Source: Pseudodesulfovibrio sp. 5S69
Lineage (GTDB): Bacteria; Desulfobacterota; Desulfovibrionia; Desulfovibrionales; Desulfovibrionaceae
DNA length: 64,000 bases
Assembly (NCBI RefSeq): GCF_037094465.1
Contig: NZ_CP146609.1
Location: forward strand, 186,001-250,000
Direction of reading: 5' to 3'
In this document: piece by piece, positions 16,969 to 24,744 of the stretch
Numbering within the stretch: position 1 is the first letter of the stretch
Layout: the number at the start of each line of letters is the position of its first letter
The notes under the pieces: model-generated
Told to the model about the DNA's origin: nothing
The model's input: the letters and a program-made list of their open reading frames with translations, nothing else
Database searches by the model: none
Made by a program: the position numbers and the translations under genes

Positions 16969-17355
16969 TTATTCTTCAACGGTAACTATTCTCCACCCTC
17001 TCTGGCTCATGCATGAATTAATGGCCATTGATCGGGAATCATTGTACCTCTTGTATTCATTCATTGCCTGTTCGTTCATCCTAGAAACAGCAGCTTGTTG
17101 ACTTCCGCACATACCTGCAAGTGTAATCCCTCTAGCTTGAGAGCAGTCTGGTAAGGGTTGTAGTTGAGGCGGGGATATTGCCGGGTAGACTCGCATGGCC
17201 TCTTGACGGCACATGGACAGGTCATTGTTATAAGCTGTTGGGTTAGCATCAGCAAATCCGTATGCAGGGTTGTATGACTTATTCGTCTTGCAAGACGTTA
17301 ATGGTAGGGCAATGAGGATTAACAAGCTGATTGCAATGAAATAGTTGCCTTTCAT
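16969..17355 (-). CDS. Putative lipoprotein, unknown function (AT-rich island)
   Basis: A 128-residue protein with a signal peptide and lipobox (LIALPLTSC, Cys at ~22), so probably membrane-anchored. It has four further Cys residues (SMCRQE, PDCSQA, AGMCGS, NSCMSQRG) that might form disulfides. AGGGAGGACAACC precedes ATG 17355. AT-rich like its downstream partner and bounded by a recombinase remnant and a tRNA fossil, so it is probably cargo of a lost mobile element. No known family recognised. Confidence 0.65.
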   Translation of the reverse strand: MKGNYFIAISLLILIALPLTSCKTNKSYNPAYGFADANPTAYNNDLSMCRQEAMRVYPAISPPQLQPLPDCSQARGITLAGMCGSQQAAVSRMNEQAMNEYKRYNDSRSMAINSCMSQRGWRIVTVEE

Positions 17356-17670
17356 GGTTGTCCTCCCTAGATGTGGTGACTAATTTATTGTTAAGAAATC
17401 GTTATCTAGCTTTAATATTTGGGTCAAATATTTCTTTTAGCCCTTCAACCGATATTGTCACCCTTGTGGATCATCCTGTAGCAGTTAGAGCAGAGCGGGA
17501 CCTAGCAGGTCAGGACGGTACTGTGAGGTGAGCCTCATTCTGCCCTTGATTTTTGCTACAGCAACTTGCTACAGCAGAGCTAGCAGTTGCTGCGGTGACT
17601 TGCTGAAAAACAGACCCTCGGAGAGCTTCTTTTGACTCCAGTTGCACTCGTATAACTGCCCGAATCAACT

Positions 17671-17760
17671 GAAGAAACCGAGTCCGACTTAAAGAGCACG
17701 CCTGCTAAGCGTGCTACGGGGGGGAACTCCAACGAAGGTTCACATCTCTCCTCTCCGCCG
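17671..17760 (+). pseudogene. tRNA-Ser(GCT) fossil, possible attachment site
   Basis: The anticodon arm is perfect: GCACGC, loop CTGCTAA, GCGTGC, giving anticodon GCT. It is followed by a class II variable arm region (TACGGGGGGGAACTCC), a degraded T arm (GGTTCACAT instead of GGTTCGAAT) and CTCTCCGCCG in place of CTCTCCGCCA. The D arm CCGAGTCCGACTTAAAGAGC is recognisable, but the 5' acceptor strand GGAGAG is missing at the expected place. Elements often integrate into tRNA-Ser genes, and this fragment borders the AT-rich island. The rest of 17356-18012 has no gene. Confidence 0.6.
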
Positions 17761-17787
17761 CCATTCCGCCCCCCCAAAAAACAACCC

Positions 17788-17863
17788 GCGATTTGCGCAA
17801 GGAAAACGCCGCACCATGATTGGATCATGGCACGGCGTTTCTCGTTTTTCTTGCGCAAATCGC
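17788..17863. repeat. Long imperfect inverted repeat (76 bp)
   Basis: Outer arms GCGATTTGCGCAAG / CTTGCGCAAATCGC pair perfectly; after small internal loops AAACGCCG / CGGCGTTT and CCATGAT / ATCATGG pair around a three-base loop. It could act as a terminator-like or cruciform structure downstream of rdgB (minus). Confidence 0.7.
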
Positions 17864-17938
17864 AAACCGGCACAGCGAGGGGCGTTCCTCCGGACCTCGC
17901 CGGAGGCGACATGGGGGTCCAGGGGGCTTTGCTCCCTG

Positions 17939-18001
17939 GCGGGTGCAGGGCAGCGCCCTGCCCGTCGGAGACGCCCCTGCGGCGAGCAGCCGCCGGAGGC
18001 C
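17939..18001 (+). repeat. Dispersed repeat, family C (copy 1)
   Basis: Contains GCGGGTGCAGGGCAGCGCCC followed by TG, CCGTCGGAGACGCC and CCGCCGGAGGCC; a second copy lies at 56137-56199. It abuts the 3' end of rdgB. Confidence 0.6.
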
Positions 18002-18012
18002 CCAACACAGGC

Positions 18013-18621
18013 CTACTTGTTGGCCTTCTCCCAGAAATCCGGCCACTGTTCCAGCAGCTTTTGCATGGCCTTGCCCCGGTGGGACTTGCCGTTCTTGACC
18101 TCGGGGTCGAGCTCGGCCACGTGGCAGCCGAAGTCGGGGTCGATGACGATGACGTCGTAGCCGAAGCCGCCCCGGCCTTTGTAGCCGTGGCCGACGGTAA
18201 TCTCGTAGGCGCCGTCCGCGGTGATCTCCGCGCCGTTGGGGGCGGAGGCGGCCATGACGCAGCGGTAGCGGCCGGTGCGTTTGTCCTCGGGCACGTCCTT
18301 CATCTCGGCCAGCATCTTTTCGTTGTTGTCGTGGTCGTCGTGTTGCTCGCCCGCGTAGCGCGCGGAATAGACGCCGGGGCGGCCGTCCAGGGCGTCGATT
18401 TCGATGCCCGAATCGTCGGCCACGGCCACCAGGCCGGTCAGCTCGGCCACGGTGCGCGCCTTGATGAAGGCGTTGTCCAGAAAGGTCTCGCCGGTCTCGG
18501 GGATGTCCCCGATCTCCGGGAATTCGGCCAGGCTCTTCACGGCCACGCCGAAGGGCTCGAGCATGACCGAGAGTTCCCGGATCTTGCCCTTGTTGTTGGT
18601 CGCCAGAACGATGGTGTCCAT
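18013..18621 (-). CDS. rdgB: Non-canonical purine NTP pyrophosphatase (RdgB/HAM1)
   Basis: A 202-residue enzyme hydrolysing ITP, dITP and XTP to the monophosphate, keeping deaminated purines out of nucleic acids. Family motifs: VLATNNKGKIREL at the N-terminus, VADDSGIEIDALDGRPGVYSARYAG, FGYD and the C-terminal SHRGKAMQKL. Length is normal. Its ribosome site (AGGGGG) lies in the stem of a hairpin between the upstream kinase gene and this start, suggesting coupling to kinase translation or RNA-structure control. Co-transcription with the kinase is likely (40-bp gap). Confidence 0.95.
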   Translation of the reverse strand: MDTIVLATNNKGKIRELSVMLEPFGVAVKSLAEFPEIGDIPETGETFLDNAFIKARTVAELTGLVAVADDSGIEIDALDGRPGVYSARYAGEQHDDHDNNEKMLAEMKDVPEDKRTGRYRCVMAASAPNGAEITADGAYEITVGHGYKGRGGFGYDVIVIDPDFGCHVAELDPEVKNGKSHRGKAMQKLLEQWPDFWEKANK

Positions 18622-18626
18622 GGATT

Positions 18627-18656
18627 ATCCCCCTGAGGTGGTTTGTTCAGGGGGAT
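18627..18656 (-). promoter_or_regulatory. Hairpin sequestering the rdgB ribosome-binding site
   Basis: On the minus strand ATCCCCCTGA and TCAGGGGGAT form a ten-bp stem over a ten-base loop. The second arm contains the only plausible Shine-Dalgarno (AGGGGG) six bases from ATG 18621, so the site is masked when folded. Confidence 0.6.
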
Positions 18657-18660
18657 GAAC

Positions 18661-20142
18661 CTACGCGGAGTCGCCCGAATCTTCAACCGCCAGGGTGGGC
18701 GGCAGGAACAGGGTGACCTTGGTGCCGACCCCCTCCATGGAGACCAGGTCCACCCGGCCGCCCAGCTCGCCCACGATCTTGTGGATCTGGGCCAGGCCCA
18801 GGCCGACGCCCTTGTCCTTGGTGGAGAAGAACGGGCTGAAAATCTTGTCGCGGATGTCCAGCGGGATACCCACGCCGGTGTCTTCCACGGCGAGCACGGC
18901 CATGTCCTGGTTCATGGCGGTGGTCACGTACAGCTTGCCGCCCGATTTCATGGCCTCCAGGGCGTTCTTGATCAGGTTGATGAGGCACTGTTTGATCAGG
19001 TCCGGGTTGGCGTGGACCCTGGCCATGCCCTCGTCCAGGGAGACGTGCGGGACCACATTCTGATTGGAGCACGGCAACTGCATGACGTCCATGGTGGCGC
19101 GGACCACCTCGTTCAGGTCCACTTCGGCCACCTGGGCCTCGGTGGGCCGGGTGAAGTTGAGCAAGCTGCGCAGGACCTCGTCCAGCCGCCGGGATTCGTC
19201 CAGGATGATGGACAGCTTCTCGCGCGCCTTGGTGCCCACGTCCTTGTCGCGCATGAGCGAATTGGCGAAGCCGCTGATGGAAAAAAGCGGGTTGCGGATC
19301 TCGTGGGCCATGTAGGTGGACAGTTCGCCGATGGAAGCCAGCCGCTCGGCCTGTTGCAGCCGGTTCTCCATGGCCCGGCGCTGGGTGATGTCCCGGCGCA
19401 TGGCGACCACGTGGTTGACCGCCCCGTCCTCGTCCGCCACCGGGCTGGTGTAGACCCGGAAATACTGCACCCGCCCGTCCGGGTCCACCAGGCTGGTGGT
19501 CGCCTCGGCCGGGGCGTGGGTCATCATGGTCCGCTCGAAGGGGTCCTCCCACTCCTCGCATTCCCCCTCCTTGGACCGGGTGAAGACGTCGCAGTAGTGC
19601 TTGCCCATCAGGGCCCGCTTGGGCAGGCCGGAGCGGTCCAGCACGGTCTGGTTCATGCCCACCACCATGCCGTCCCGGTTCAGAAACAGGATCTCCTGGT
19701 CCATCTGGTCGACGATGGTCTTGAGCATGGTCTGCGTATGCAGCAGGTCCACCTTGCAGGCCACCCACATCTGGTTGGAGGCCAGCAGGTTGATGAAGAA
19801 CTGGGCCGCGCCGCGCTCCACCAGGGTGATGGCCGGGGGCAGGTACTTGCGCAATTCGAAAACCAGGCTCGGGCGGCCCGTGGCCTCGATGATCATGTTG
19901 ATCTCGGGATGCTTTTCGAGCATGGCCTTGTAGCCCGCATAGGTGGGGACGATCCGGCCCGCGTCGGTGGCCTCGGGCAGCACGGACTCGCCCGGCAGGG
20001 CCACGGCCACCACGCCGATCTCCCTGAGGGTCTCGTCGTTGCTCTGGTCCTTGAACATCTCCCAGAGGGCGAGCAAGGCAGGGATGTCTCCGATGACTCC
20101 GATGACATATCGCTTTTCGTCCACGATGGATCCTTCGATCAT
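18661..20142 (-). CDS. PAS-domain sensor histidine kinase (soluble)
   Basis: A 493-residue protein. Residues ~10-130 form an unusual N-terminal part with a Rossmann-like feel (YVIGVIGDIPALLALWEMF ... EINMIIEATGRPSLVFELRK), followed by a PAS domain (~150-265), the phospho-acceptor helix MAHEIRNPLFSISGF (His near 290) and an HATPase domain with NLIKNALEAM (N box), VEDTGVGIP (G1) and KDKGVGLGLAQIHKIV (G2). No TM segment, so it senses a cytosolic cue. No response regulator is adjacent. ATG 20142 has GGAGGAGG upstream. Divergent from rimO. Confidence 0.92.
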   Translation of the reverse strand: MIEGSIVDEKRYVIGVIGDIPALLALWEMFKDQSNDETLREIGVVAVALPGESVLPEATDAGRIVPTYAGYKAMLEKHPEINMIIEATGRPSLVFELRKYLPPAITLVERGAAQFFINLLASNQMWVACKVDLLHTQTMLKTIVDQMDQEILFLNRDGMVVGMNQTVLDRSGLPKRALMGKHYCDVFTRSKEGECEEWEDPFERTMMTHAPAEATTSLVDPDGRVQYFRVYTSPVADEDGAVNHVVAMRRDITQRRAMENRLQQAERLASIGELSTYMAHEIRNPLFSISGFANSLMRDKDVGTKAREKLSIILDESRRLDEVLRSLLNFTRPTEAQVAEVDLNEVVRATMDVMQLPCSNQNVVPHVSLDEGMARVHANPDLIKQCLINLIKNALEAMKSGGKLYVTTAMNQDMAVLAVEDTGVGIPLDIRDKIFSPFFSTKDKGVGLGLAQIHKIVGELGGRVDLVSMEGVGTKVTLFLPPTLAVEDSGDSA

Positions 20143-20244
20143 TTGACCTCCTCCCCGACCTGTGCTCATCTGGCACGCGCCCAGGCTGGACTTTGCACCA
20201 ACACAAGATTACCCCATTCAAGTAACGTTATCAAAGGAAATGAC

Positions 20245-21573
20245 ATGGCGAAACCGGCAACCACACTCGTGCGAACATACACCGTCAGCCTGGGGTGTCC
20301 CAAAAACCGGGTGGACACCGAACGGCTGCTCGGCGCGCTCGGCTCGAACATGGTCCCGGCGGACGCCGTGGCCGACGCCGACCTGGTCCTGGTCAACACC
20401 TGCGGCTTCATCCAGCCCGCCATCGAGGAGTCCATCGGCACCATCCTGGACGTGGTCCGCGAGGCCTCGGAAGTGGCCGAGGGCCTGGGCCGCAAGCCGC
20501 TCGTCTGCGTGGCCGGGTGCCTGGTCTCGCGCTACGGCCAGGACCTCAAGAACGGGCTGCCCGAGGTGGACCTGTGGCTGAACACCGAGGAGATCGAGCT
20601 GTGGCCCGCCATGGCCGCCGAAGCCCTGGCCCTGAACCTGCCCGGCGACACACCGCGCAACCTTTCCACCGGCCCGGCGTACGCCTTTCTCAAGGTCTCG
20701 GAGGGGTGCTCACACAACTGCCGGTTCTGCACCATCCCGTCCATTCGCGGCCCGCACAAGAGCTGGCCGGTGGATTTCCTCCTGGACGAGGCCCGGCTGC
20801 TGGCTGGCCAGGTACCCGAGATCATCGTGGTCGGCCAGGACTCCACGGCCTACGGCTCGGACCTCGGCCAGGGTCACGACCTGCCCGCCCTGATCAAGGG
20901 GCTGGCCGCCATCCCGAACCTGGAGTGGCTGCGCATCATGTATCTCTACCCGGCCGGGCTGACCGAGTCCCTGCTCGGCCTGCTGCGCGACACGGGCGCG
21001 CCGTTCCTGCCCTATTTCGACATCCCGTTGCAGCACGCCCACCCGGACGTGCTCGCGTCCATGGGCCGCCCGTTCGCCCGCGATCCGGACAAGGTCGTGG
21101 ACCGGGTCCGGTCCTTCTTCCCGGACGCGGCCCTGCGGACCACCTTCATCGTCGGCTATCCCGGCGAGACGGACGAACAATTCGAAGCCCTCATGGACTT
21201 CGTGCGCCGCACCCGGTTCCACCACCTCGGGGTCTTCCCCTACTGGGCCGAGGAGGGCACCCCGGCCGCGGCCATGGAAAACCAGGTCCCGGACGAGGTC
21301 AAACAGGAGCGCAAAGACCGGCTCATGGAGCTCCAGGCCGAGATCAGCGCCGAGATTCTGGAAGGATATGTCGGCGAGACCCTGCCCGTGGTCATCGAGC
21401 GGGAGTCGGACGAGTGGCCCGGCCTGTACGTGGGCCGCGCCTGGTTCCAGGCCCCGGAGGTGGATGGGGTGACCTATGTAGGCGCGCCGCCCGACACCCG
21501 GTTGGAGTTGGGCGACATCCTCGATGTGGAGATTGAGAAGGCGGACACGTACGACCTTTCAGGTCTTGTGTAG
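20245..21573 (+). CDS. rimO: Ribosomal protein S12 methylthiotransferase
   Basis: A 442-residue radical SAM enzyme that methylthiolates an Asp of ribosomal protein S12. N-terminal MTTase domain with its three cluster Cys (SLGCPKNRVDTE, VNTCGFI, VAGCLVSRYG), radical SAM motif EGCSHNCRFCTIPSIRGPHK, then a C-terminal TRAM domain (~375-442). IRGPHKSW and PYFDIPLQHAHPDVL distinguish RimO from MiaB. ATG 20245 is preceded by AAAGGAA; in-frame sequence upstream overlaps the divergent kinase gene and is not coding. A terminator follows at 21606. Confidence 0.95.
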   Translation: MAKPATTLVRTYTVSLGCPKNRVDTERLLGALGSNMVPADAVADADLVLVNTCGFIQPAIEESIGTILDVVREASEVAEGLGRKPLVCVAGCLVSRYGQDLKNGLPEVDLWLNTEEIELWPAMAAEALALNLPGDTPRNLSTGPAYAFLKVSEGCSHNCRFCTIPSIRGPHKSWPVDFLLDEARLLAGQVPEIIVVGQDSTAYGSDLGQGHDLPALIKGLAAIPNLEWLRIMYLYPAGLTESLLGLLRDTGAPFLPYFDIPLQHAHPDVLASMGRPFARDPDKVVDRVRSFFPDAALRTTFIVGYPGETDEQFEALMDFVRRTRFHHLGVFPYWAEEGTPAAAMENQVPDEVKQERKDRLMELQAEISAEILEGYVGETLPVVIERESDEWPGLYVGRAWFQAPEVDGVTYVGAPPDTRLELGDILDVEIEKADTYDLSGLV

Positions 21574-21605
21574 GCCTTCTGCGGAAAGAGAAGAGGAAAA
21601 GGAAG

Positions 21606-21630
21606 GCCGCCCTTGGGGGCGGCTTTTTTT
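21606..21630 (+). terminator. Intrinsic terminator of rimO
   Basis: Stem GCCGCCC / GGGCGGC, short loop, followed by seven Ts. Confidence 0.88.
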
Positions 21631-21658
21631 GTGGGATAAAATGCGCGGTTGCACCGCT

Positions 21659-21698
21659 GAGAGCCGCTGTGCGGGGCTCAAGCCCCTGCACTTGCTCC
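21659..21698 (-). repeat. Hairpin repeat module D (reverse copy)
   Basis: On the minus strand: GGAGC, a hairpin with TGCAGGGGC/GCCCC-GCA arms, then ACAGCGGCTCTC. Other copies at 27665, 35643 (last unit of the tandem array) and 46250 (-) share GGAGC and ACARCGGCTCTC but have different paired stems. Confidence 0.65.
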
Positions 21699-21718
21699 AT
21701 GCCCTCCCGGCGGGGTCC

Positions 21719-21898
21719 ATTTTTTTGCTGGCCCAAAAAAATAGACGAAAAAAAGGGCCTTGGAGTGTAGCGCGGCCGCCCGGAGATCGGGGGATAAGAA
21801 GCTGATCCGCTCGGGCCGGCTCCCGAATCGAGGCTCGCTGCGCTCGCTGCGATTCGAAGAGCCGCCGCCCCTCGCGGTCAGCTTCTAACCCCCCGATC
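21719..21898 (-). repeat. Nested-hairpin repeat, family E (divergent reverse copy)
   Basis: Long imperfect palindrome 21785-21898: outer arms GATCGGGGGATAAGAAGCTG / CAGCTTCTAACCCCCCGATC, inner CGGCTC/GAGCCG and GAATCG/CGATTC pairs. In minus orientation it is followed by an A/T hairpin whose loop keeps GCCAGC (21719-21742), the same order as in the two full copies at 22040 and 22353. Confidence 0.65.
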
Positions 21899-22039
21899 AA
21901 GGGCTCGTTTGGGTGCAGGGAAGAGGATTGGCGGGGAGCGGGAGGGCGTGCCTCGGTGCGAGGCGCTCCATGGCTGCCGAAATAAGTTCCTGCCGATCCC
22001 AACGCCAAACCGAATGCGGCAGCCCGATTCTTACAGACC

Positions 22040-22290
22040 GAGGACAGCAATCGGAAGCGGACCCTAGAGCCCGTCTCCGGCGGCGAAGCGCAGGCTGGAT
22101 CGAGTCTGCGAAGCAGACATCCATCCAGTCAGCGAAAGCCGCCTACGGGCTCTTGGGTCCGCTTCCGACGCGCTCGCACCACAGCGCAGTTTTTGCTTCC
22201 TTTTTTCTGCGCCAGCAAAAAAGGAAGTCGCCGTAAAGGCGAAATCCAAAAGTAAGGCGGACAGCCAAAAGCCCCGACGCGGATGCGCGG
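22040..22290 (+). repeat. Nested-hairpin repeat, family E (copy 1)
   Basis: About 250 bp. A 23-bp outer stem (CGGAAGCGGACCC... at 22052 with GGGTCCGCTTCCG) has one mismatch; inside are GGCGGC/GCCGCC, CTGGAT/ATCCAG and GTCTGC/GCAGAC stems. A second hairpin CTTCCTTTTTT / AAAAAAGGAAG and a third TCGCC/GGCGA follow. Direct repeat of 22353-22603 with ~90 percent identity by eye. No credible gene lies in 21631-22696. Confidence 0.75.
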
Positions 22291-22352
22291 ACGCCCGCCC
22301 GCTCATGGCCTCTTCCGCCAGCCCATTCGCGACAAACCAATCCCCACAGAAG

Positions 22353-22603
22353 GAGGACAGCAATCGGAAGCGGACCCTAGAGCCCGTCTCCGGCGGCGAA
22401 GCGCAGGCTGGATCGCGTCTGCGCAGCAGACCTTCGATCCGGCCAGCGAAAGCCGCCTACGGGCTCTTGGGTCCGCTTCCGCGCGCCCGCACCACAGCGC
22501 AGTTTTTGCTTCCTTTTTTCTGCGCCAGCAAAAAAGGAAGTCGCCGTAAAGGCGAAATCCAAAAGTAAGGCGGACAGCCAAAAGCCCCGACGCGGATGCG
22601 CGG
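22353..22603 (+). repeat. Nested-hairpin repeat, family E (copy 2)
   Basis: Same organisation as copy 1, offset by 313 bp. Differences concentrate in the apical part, where CTGGATCGCGTCTGC and GATCCGGCC still pair although both sides changed relative to copy 1. Ends GACGCGGATGCGCGG like copy 1; a degenerate third tail (GTCGTGGGTGCGCGGAC) follows at about 22652. Confidence 0.75.
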
Positions 22604-22696
22604 CCATCCCCCCGAGCTCAACAAGGCCCGCCGCCAGGCGAACCACCACAACCCGTCGTGGGTGCGCGGACAATCCCCCGCGCACCACCTCTTCAC

Positions 22697-22740
22697 CCAA
22701 AAAGAAAGGGCCGGGAAAGCACTCGCTCTCCCGGCCCTTG
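22697..22740 (-). terminator. Intrinsic terminator of the hisC-cmk-serS operon
   Basis: Stem AAGGGCCGGGA / TCCCGGCCCTT; read on the minus strand it is followed by TTTCTTTTT. Confidence 0.9.
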
Positions 22741-22764
22741 TCGTCTCAAAAACCACCACGCCTG

Positions 22765-24042
22765 TTAAGGCGTAACCACTTCCAGCCCCCCCATGTACGG
22801 CCTGAGCGCCTCGGGAATGACCAGAGAGCCGTCGGCCTGCTGGTAATTTTCGAGCACGGCCACCAGGCAGCGGCCCACGGCCAGGCCGGAGCCGTTCAGG
22901 GTGTGGGGGTAGAGCTTCTTCTTGGAGTCCTTGGGCTGGAACCGGATGTTGGCCCGGCGCGCCTGGAAGTCCTCGCAGTTGGAGCAGGACGAGATTTCGC
23001 GGTACTTGCCCTGACCGGGCAGCCAGACCTCGATGTCGTAGGTCTTGGCCGCGGAGAAGCCCATATCGCCGGTGCACAGGGCGATGGTCCGGTAGTGCAG
23101 GCCGAGCAGCTCCAGGATGCGCTCCGCCGAACGGGTCATGTCCTCGAGCGCCTCATAGGAGTGGTCGGGATGGGCGAAGTTGACCATCTCCACCTTGTAG
23201 AACTGGTGCTGGCGGATGAGCCCCTTGGTGTCCTTGCCGTAGGAACCGGCCTCGGAGCGGAAGCACGGTGTCTGGGCGCAGAACTTGACCGGCAGCTTTT
23301 CCTCGGGGATGACCTCGTCGGCATAGATGTTGGTCAAGGGCACCTCTGCCGTGGGGATGAGATAGAATTCGCGCTCGTCGGTCAGCTTGAACAGGTCTTC
23401 CTCGAACTTGGGCAACTGCCCCGTGCCGGTCATGGTCTTCCTGTTGACGATGAGCGGGGGCAGGACCTCGGTGTAGCCGTGTTTTTCGGTCTGGGTGTCG
23501 AGCATGAACTGGGCCAGGGCGCGCTCAAGCCGGGCGCACCAGCCGAAGCTGATGGAGAACCGGGCCCCGGCCAGCTTGGCCGCGCACTCGAAGTCCAGGC
23601 CGCCGAGCGCGGTGCCGATCTCCCAGTGCTCCTTGGGCTCGAAATCCAGGACCGGCTTCTCGCCCCAGTAGCGCAGGACCGGGTTGTCCTCCTCGCCCGC
23701 GCCCTCGGGCACGGATTCGTGCGGGATGTTGGGCACGGCCATCATCCAGTCGAATTCGGCCTTCTCCACCTCGGCCAGCTCGCGGTCCAGATCCTTGGTC
23801 CGTTCGGCCACCCTGCCCATCTTGTCGAGCAGGTCCGAGACGTCCTCGCCCGCCCGCTTGCGCTTGGCGATCTCCGGGCCCACGGCGTTCTTCTCGGCCT
23901 TGAGGGATTCCACCTCACCGATAAGTTGTTTGCGCCGCTCGTCCAGTTCGGTGAATTCGGCCACGTCGATTTTCGAGTGGCGCTTCTCCAGGCTCTGCCG
24001 GACCATGTCCGGATTCTTCTGCATCAGTTTGAGATCAAGCAT
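22765..24042 (-). CDS. serS: Seryl-tRNA synthetase
   Basis: A 425-residue class II aminoacyl-tRNA synthetase. The N-terminal ~110 residues form the long antiparallel coiled coil that grips the tRNA-Ser variable arm ([20 protein letters not shown]...). Catalytic motifs: motif 2 [20 protein letters not shown] followed by QFYKVE, and motif 3 with [18 protein letters not shown]. Length is normal. It is last in a three-gene operon, 42 bp after cmk, and ends at a strong terminator. Confidence 0.98.
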   Translation of the reverse strand: MLDLKLMQKNPDMVRQSLEKRHSKIDVAEFTELDERRKQLIGEVESLKAEKNAVGPEIAKRKRAGEDVSDLLDKMGRVAERTKDLDRELAEVEKAEFDWMMAVPNIPHESVPEGAGEEDNPVLRYWGEKPVLDFEPKEHWEIGTALGGLDFECAAKLAGARFSISFGWCARLERALAQFMLDTQTEKHGYTEVLPPLIVNRKTMTGTGQLPKFEEDLFKLTDEREFYLIPTAEVPLTNIYADEVIPEEKLPVKFCAQTPCFRSEAGSYGKDTKGLIRQHQFYKVEMVNFAHPDHSYEALEDMTRSAERILELLGLHYRTIALCTGDMGFSAAKTYDIEVWLPGQGKYREISSCSNCEDFQARRANIRFQPKDSKKKLYPHTLNGSGLAVGRCLVAVLENYQQADGSLVIPEALRPYMGGLEVVTP

Positions 24043-24084
24043 GACTAAAATATCTCCTCACGTTGCTTCGAAACAGGATGTATC

Positions 24085-24744
24085 CTAGGCAACGGCTTCT
24101 TTCAAGGCGGCAAGGACCCGGTCCCGGTCCATGGCCGTGGTGTCGATGACGGCCGCATCACTCGCCGCCCGGAGCGGAGCCACGGCCCGGTTGCGGTCCT
24201 GGTCGTCCCGTTTGGCGATCTGTTCCTTGAGCGCATCCAGGTCGGCGGGCTTGCCCATCCCCTGAAGCTGCAGGAACCGACGGCGGGCGCGTTCGTCCAC
24301 CGAGGCGTCCAGGAAAAACTTGTACGGGGCGTCCGGGAAAATCACGGTGCCCATGTCGCGGCCCTCGGCCACCAGGGAATACTTCGCCCCGAGCGCCTGC
24401 TGGGCCTTCTTCAAAAAAGTGCGGATGACCGGCAGGGTGGCCATGTTCGAGGCCCACATGCCGACCTCCTCGGTACGGATCTCGTCCCCGATGGGCGTGC
24501 CGTTCAGGGACAGGACCGAGTCCTCGCCCACCCCGGACAGCCCGTACTCGAAGCCCGCCAGAGCCTGTTCCAGCCGTTCTTCGGGCCAGTCCCAGGCACC
24601 CTCGCCGAGTTTCCAGGCCACGGACCGGAACATGGCCCCGGTGTCCAGGTACGGGATGGACAGCAGCCGGGCCAACCGTTTGGCCATGGTGGATTTGCCC
24701 ACTCCGGCCGGGCCGTCGATGGTCACGATCAGGGTGTCACCCAT
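24085..24744 (-). CDS. cmk: Cytidylate kinase
   Basis: A 219-residue NMP kinase phosphorylating CMP and dCMP. P-loop DGPAGVGKSTMAKRLA at the N-terminus, LDTGAMFRSVA, and AEGRDMGTVIFPDA (CMP-binding) are diagnostic of Cmk; the C-terminal RDDQDRNRAVAPL lid is also conserved. The start codon overlaps the hisC stop (ATGGGTGA), so translation is coupled. Standard placement between hisC and serS. Confidence 0.97.
   Translation of the reverse strand: MGDTLIVTIDGPAGVGKSTMAKRLARLLSIPYLDTGAMFRSVAWKLGEGAWDWPEERLEQALAGFEYGLSGVGEDSVLSLNGTPIGDEIRTEEVGMWASNMATLPVIRTFLKKAQQALGAKYSLVAEGRDMGTVIFPDAPYKFFLDASVDERARRRFLQLQGMGKPADLDALKEQIAKRDDQDRNRAVAPLRAASDAAVIDTTAMDRDRVLAALKEAVA

Noticed and set aside
16588..17355. 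Toxin-antitoxin pair
   Set aside because: The two small adjacent genes both encode exported proteins with signal peptides, which does not fit a cytosolic toxin-antitoxin system.
21559..22700. Several 65-110 codon open frames in the rimO-serS gap on both strands
   Set aside because: They fall in the duplicated hairpin elements, come in near-identical pairs because of the direct repeat, and have no ribosome sites.
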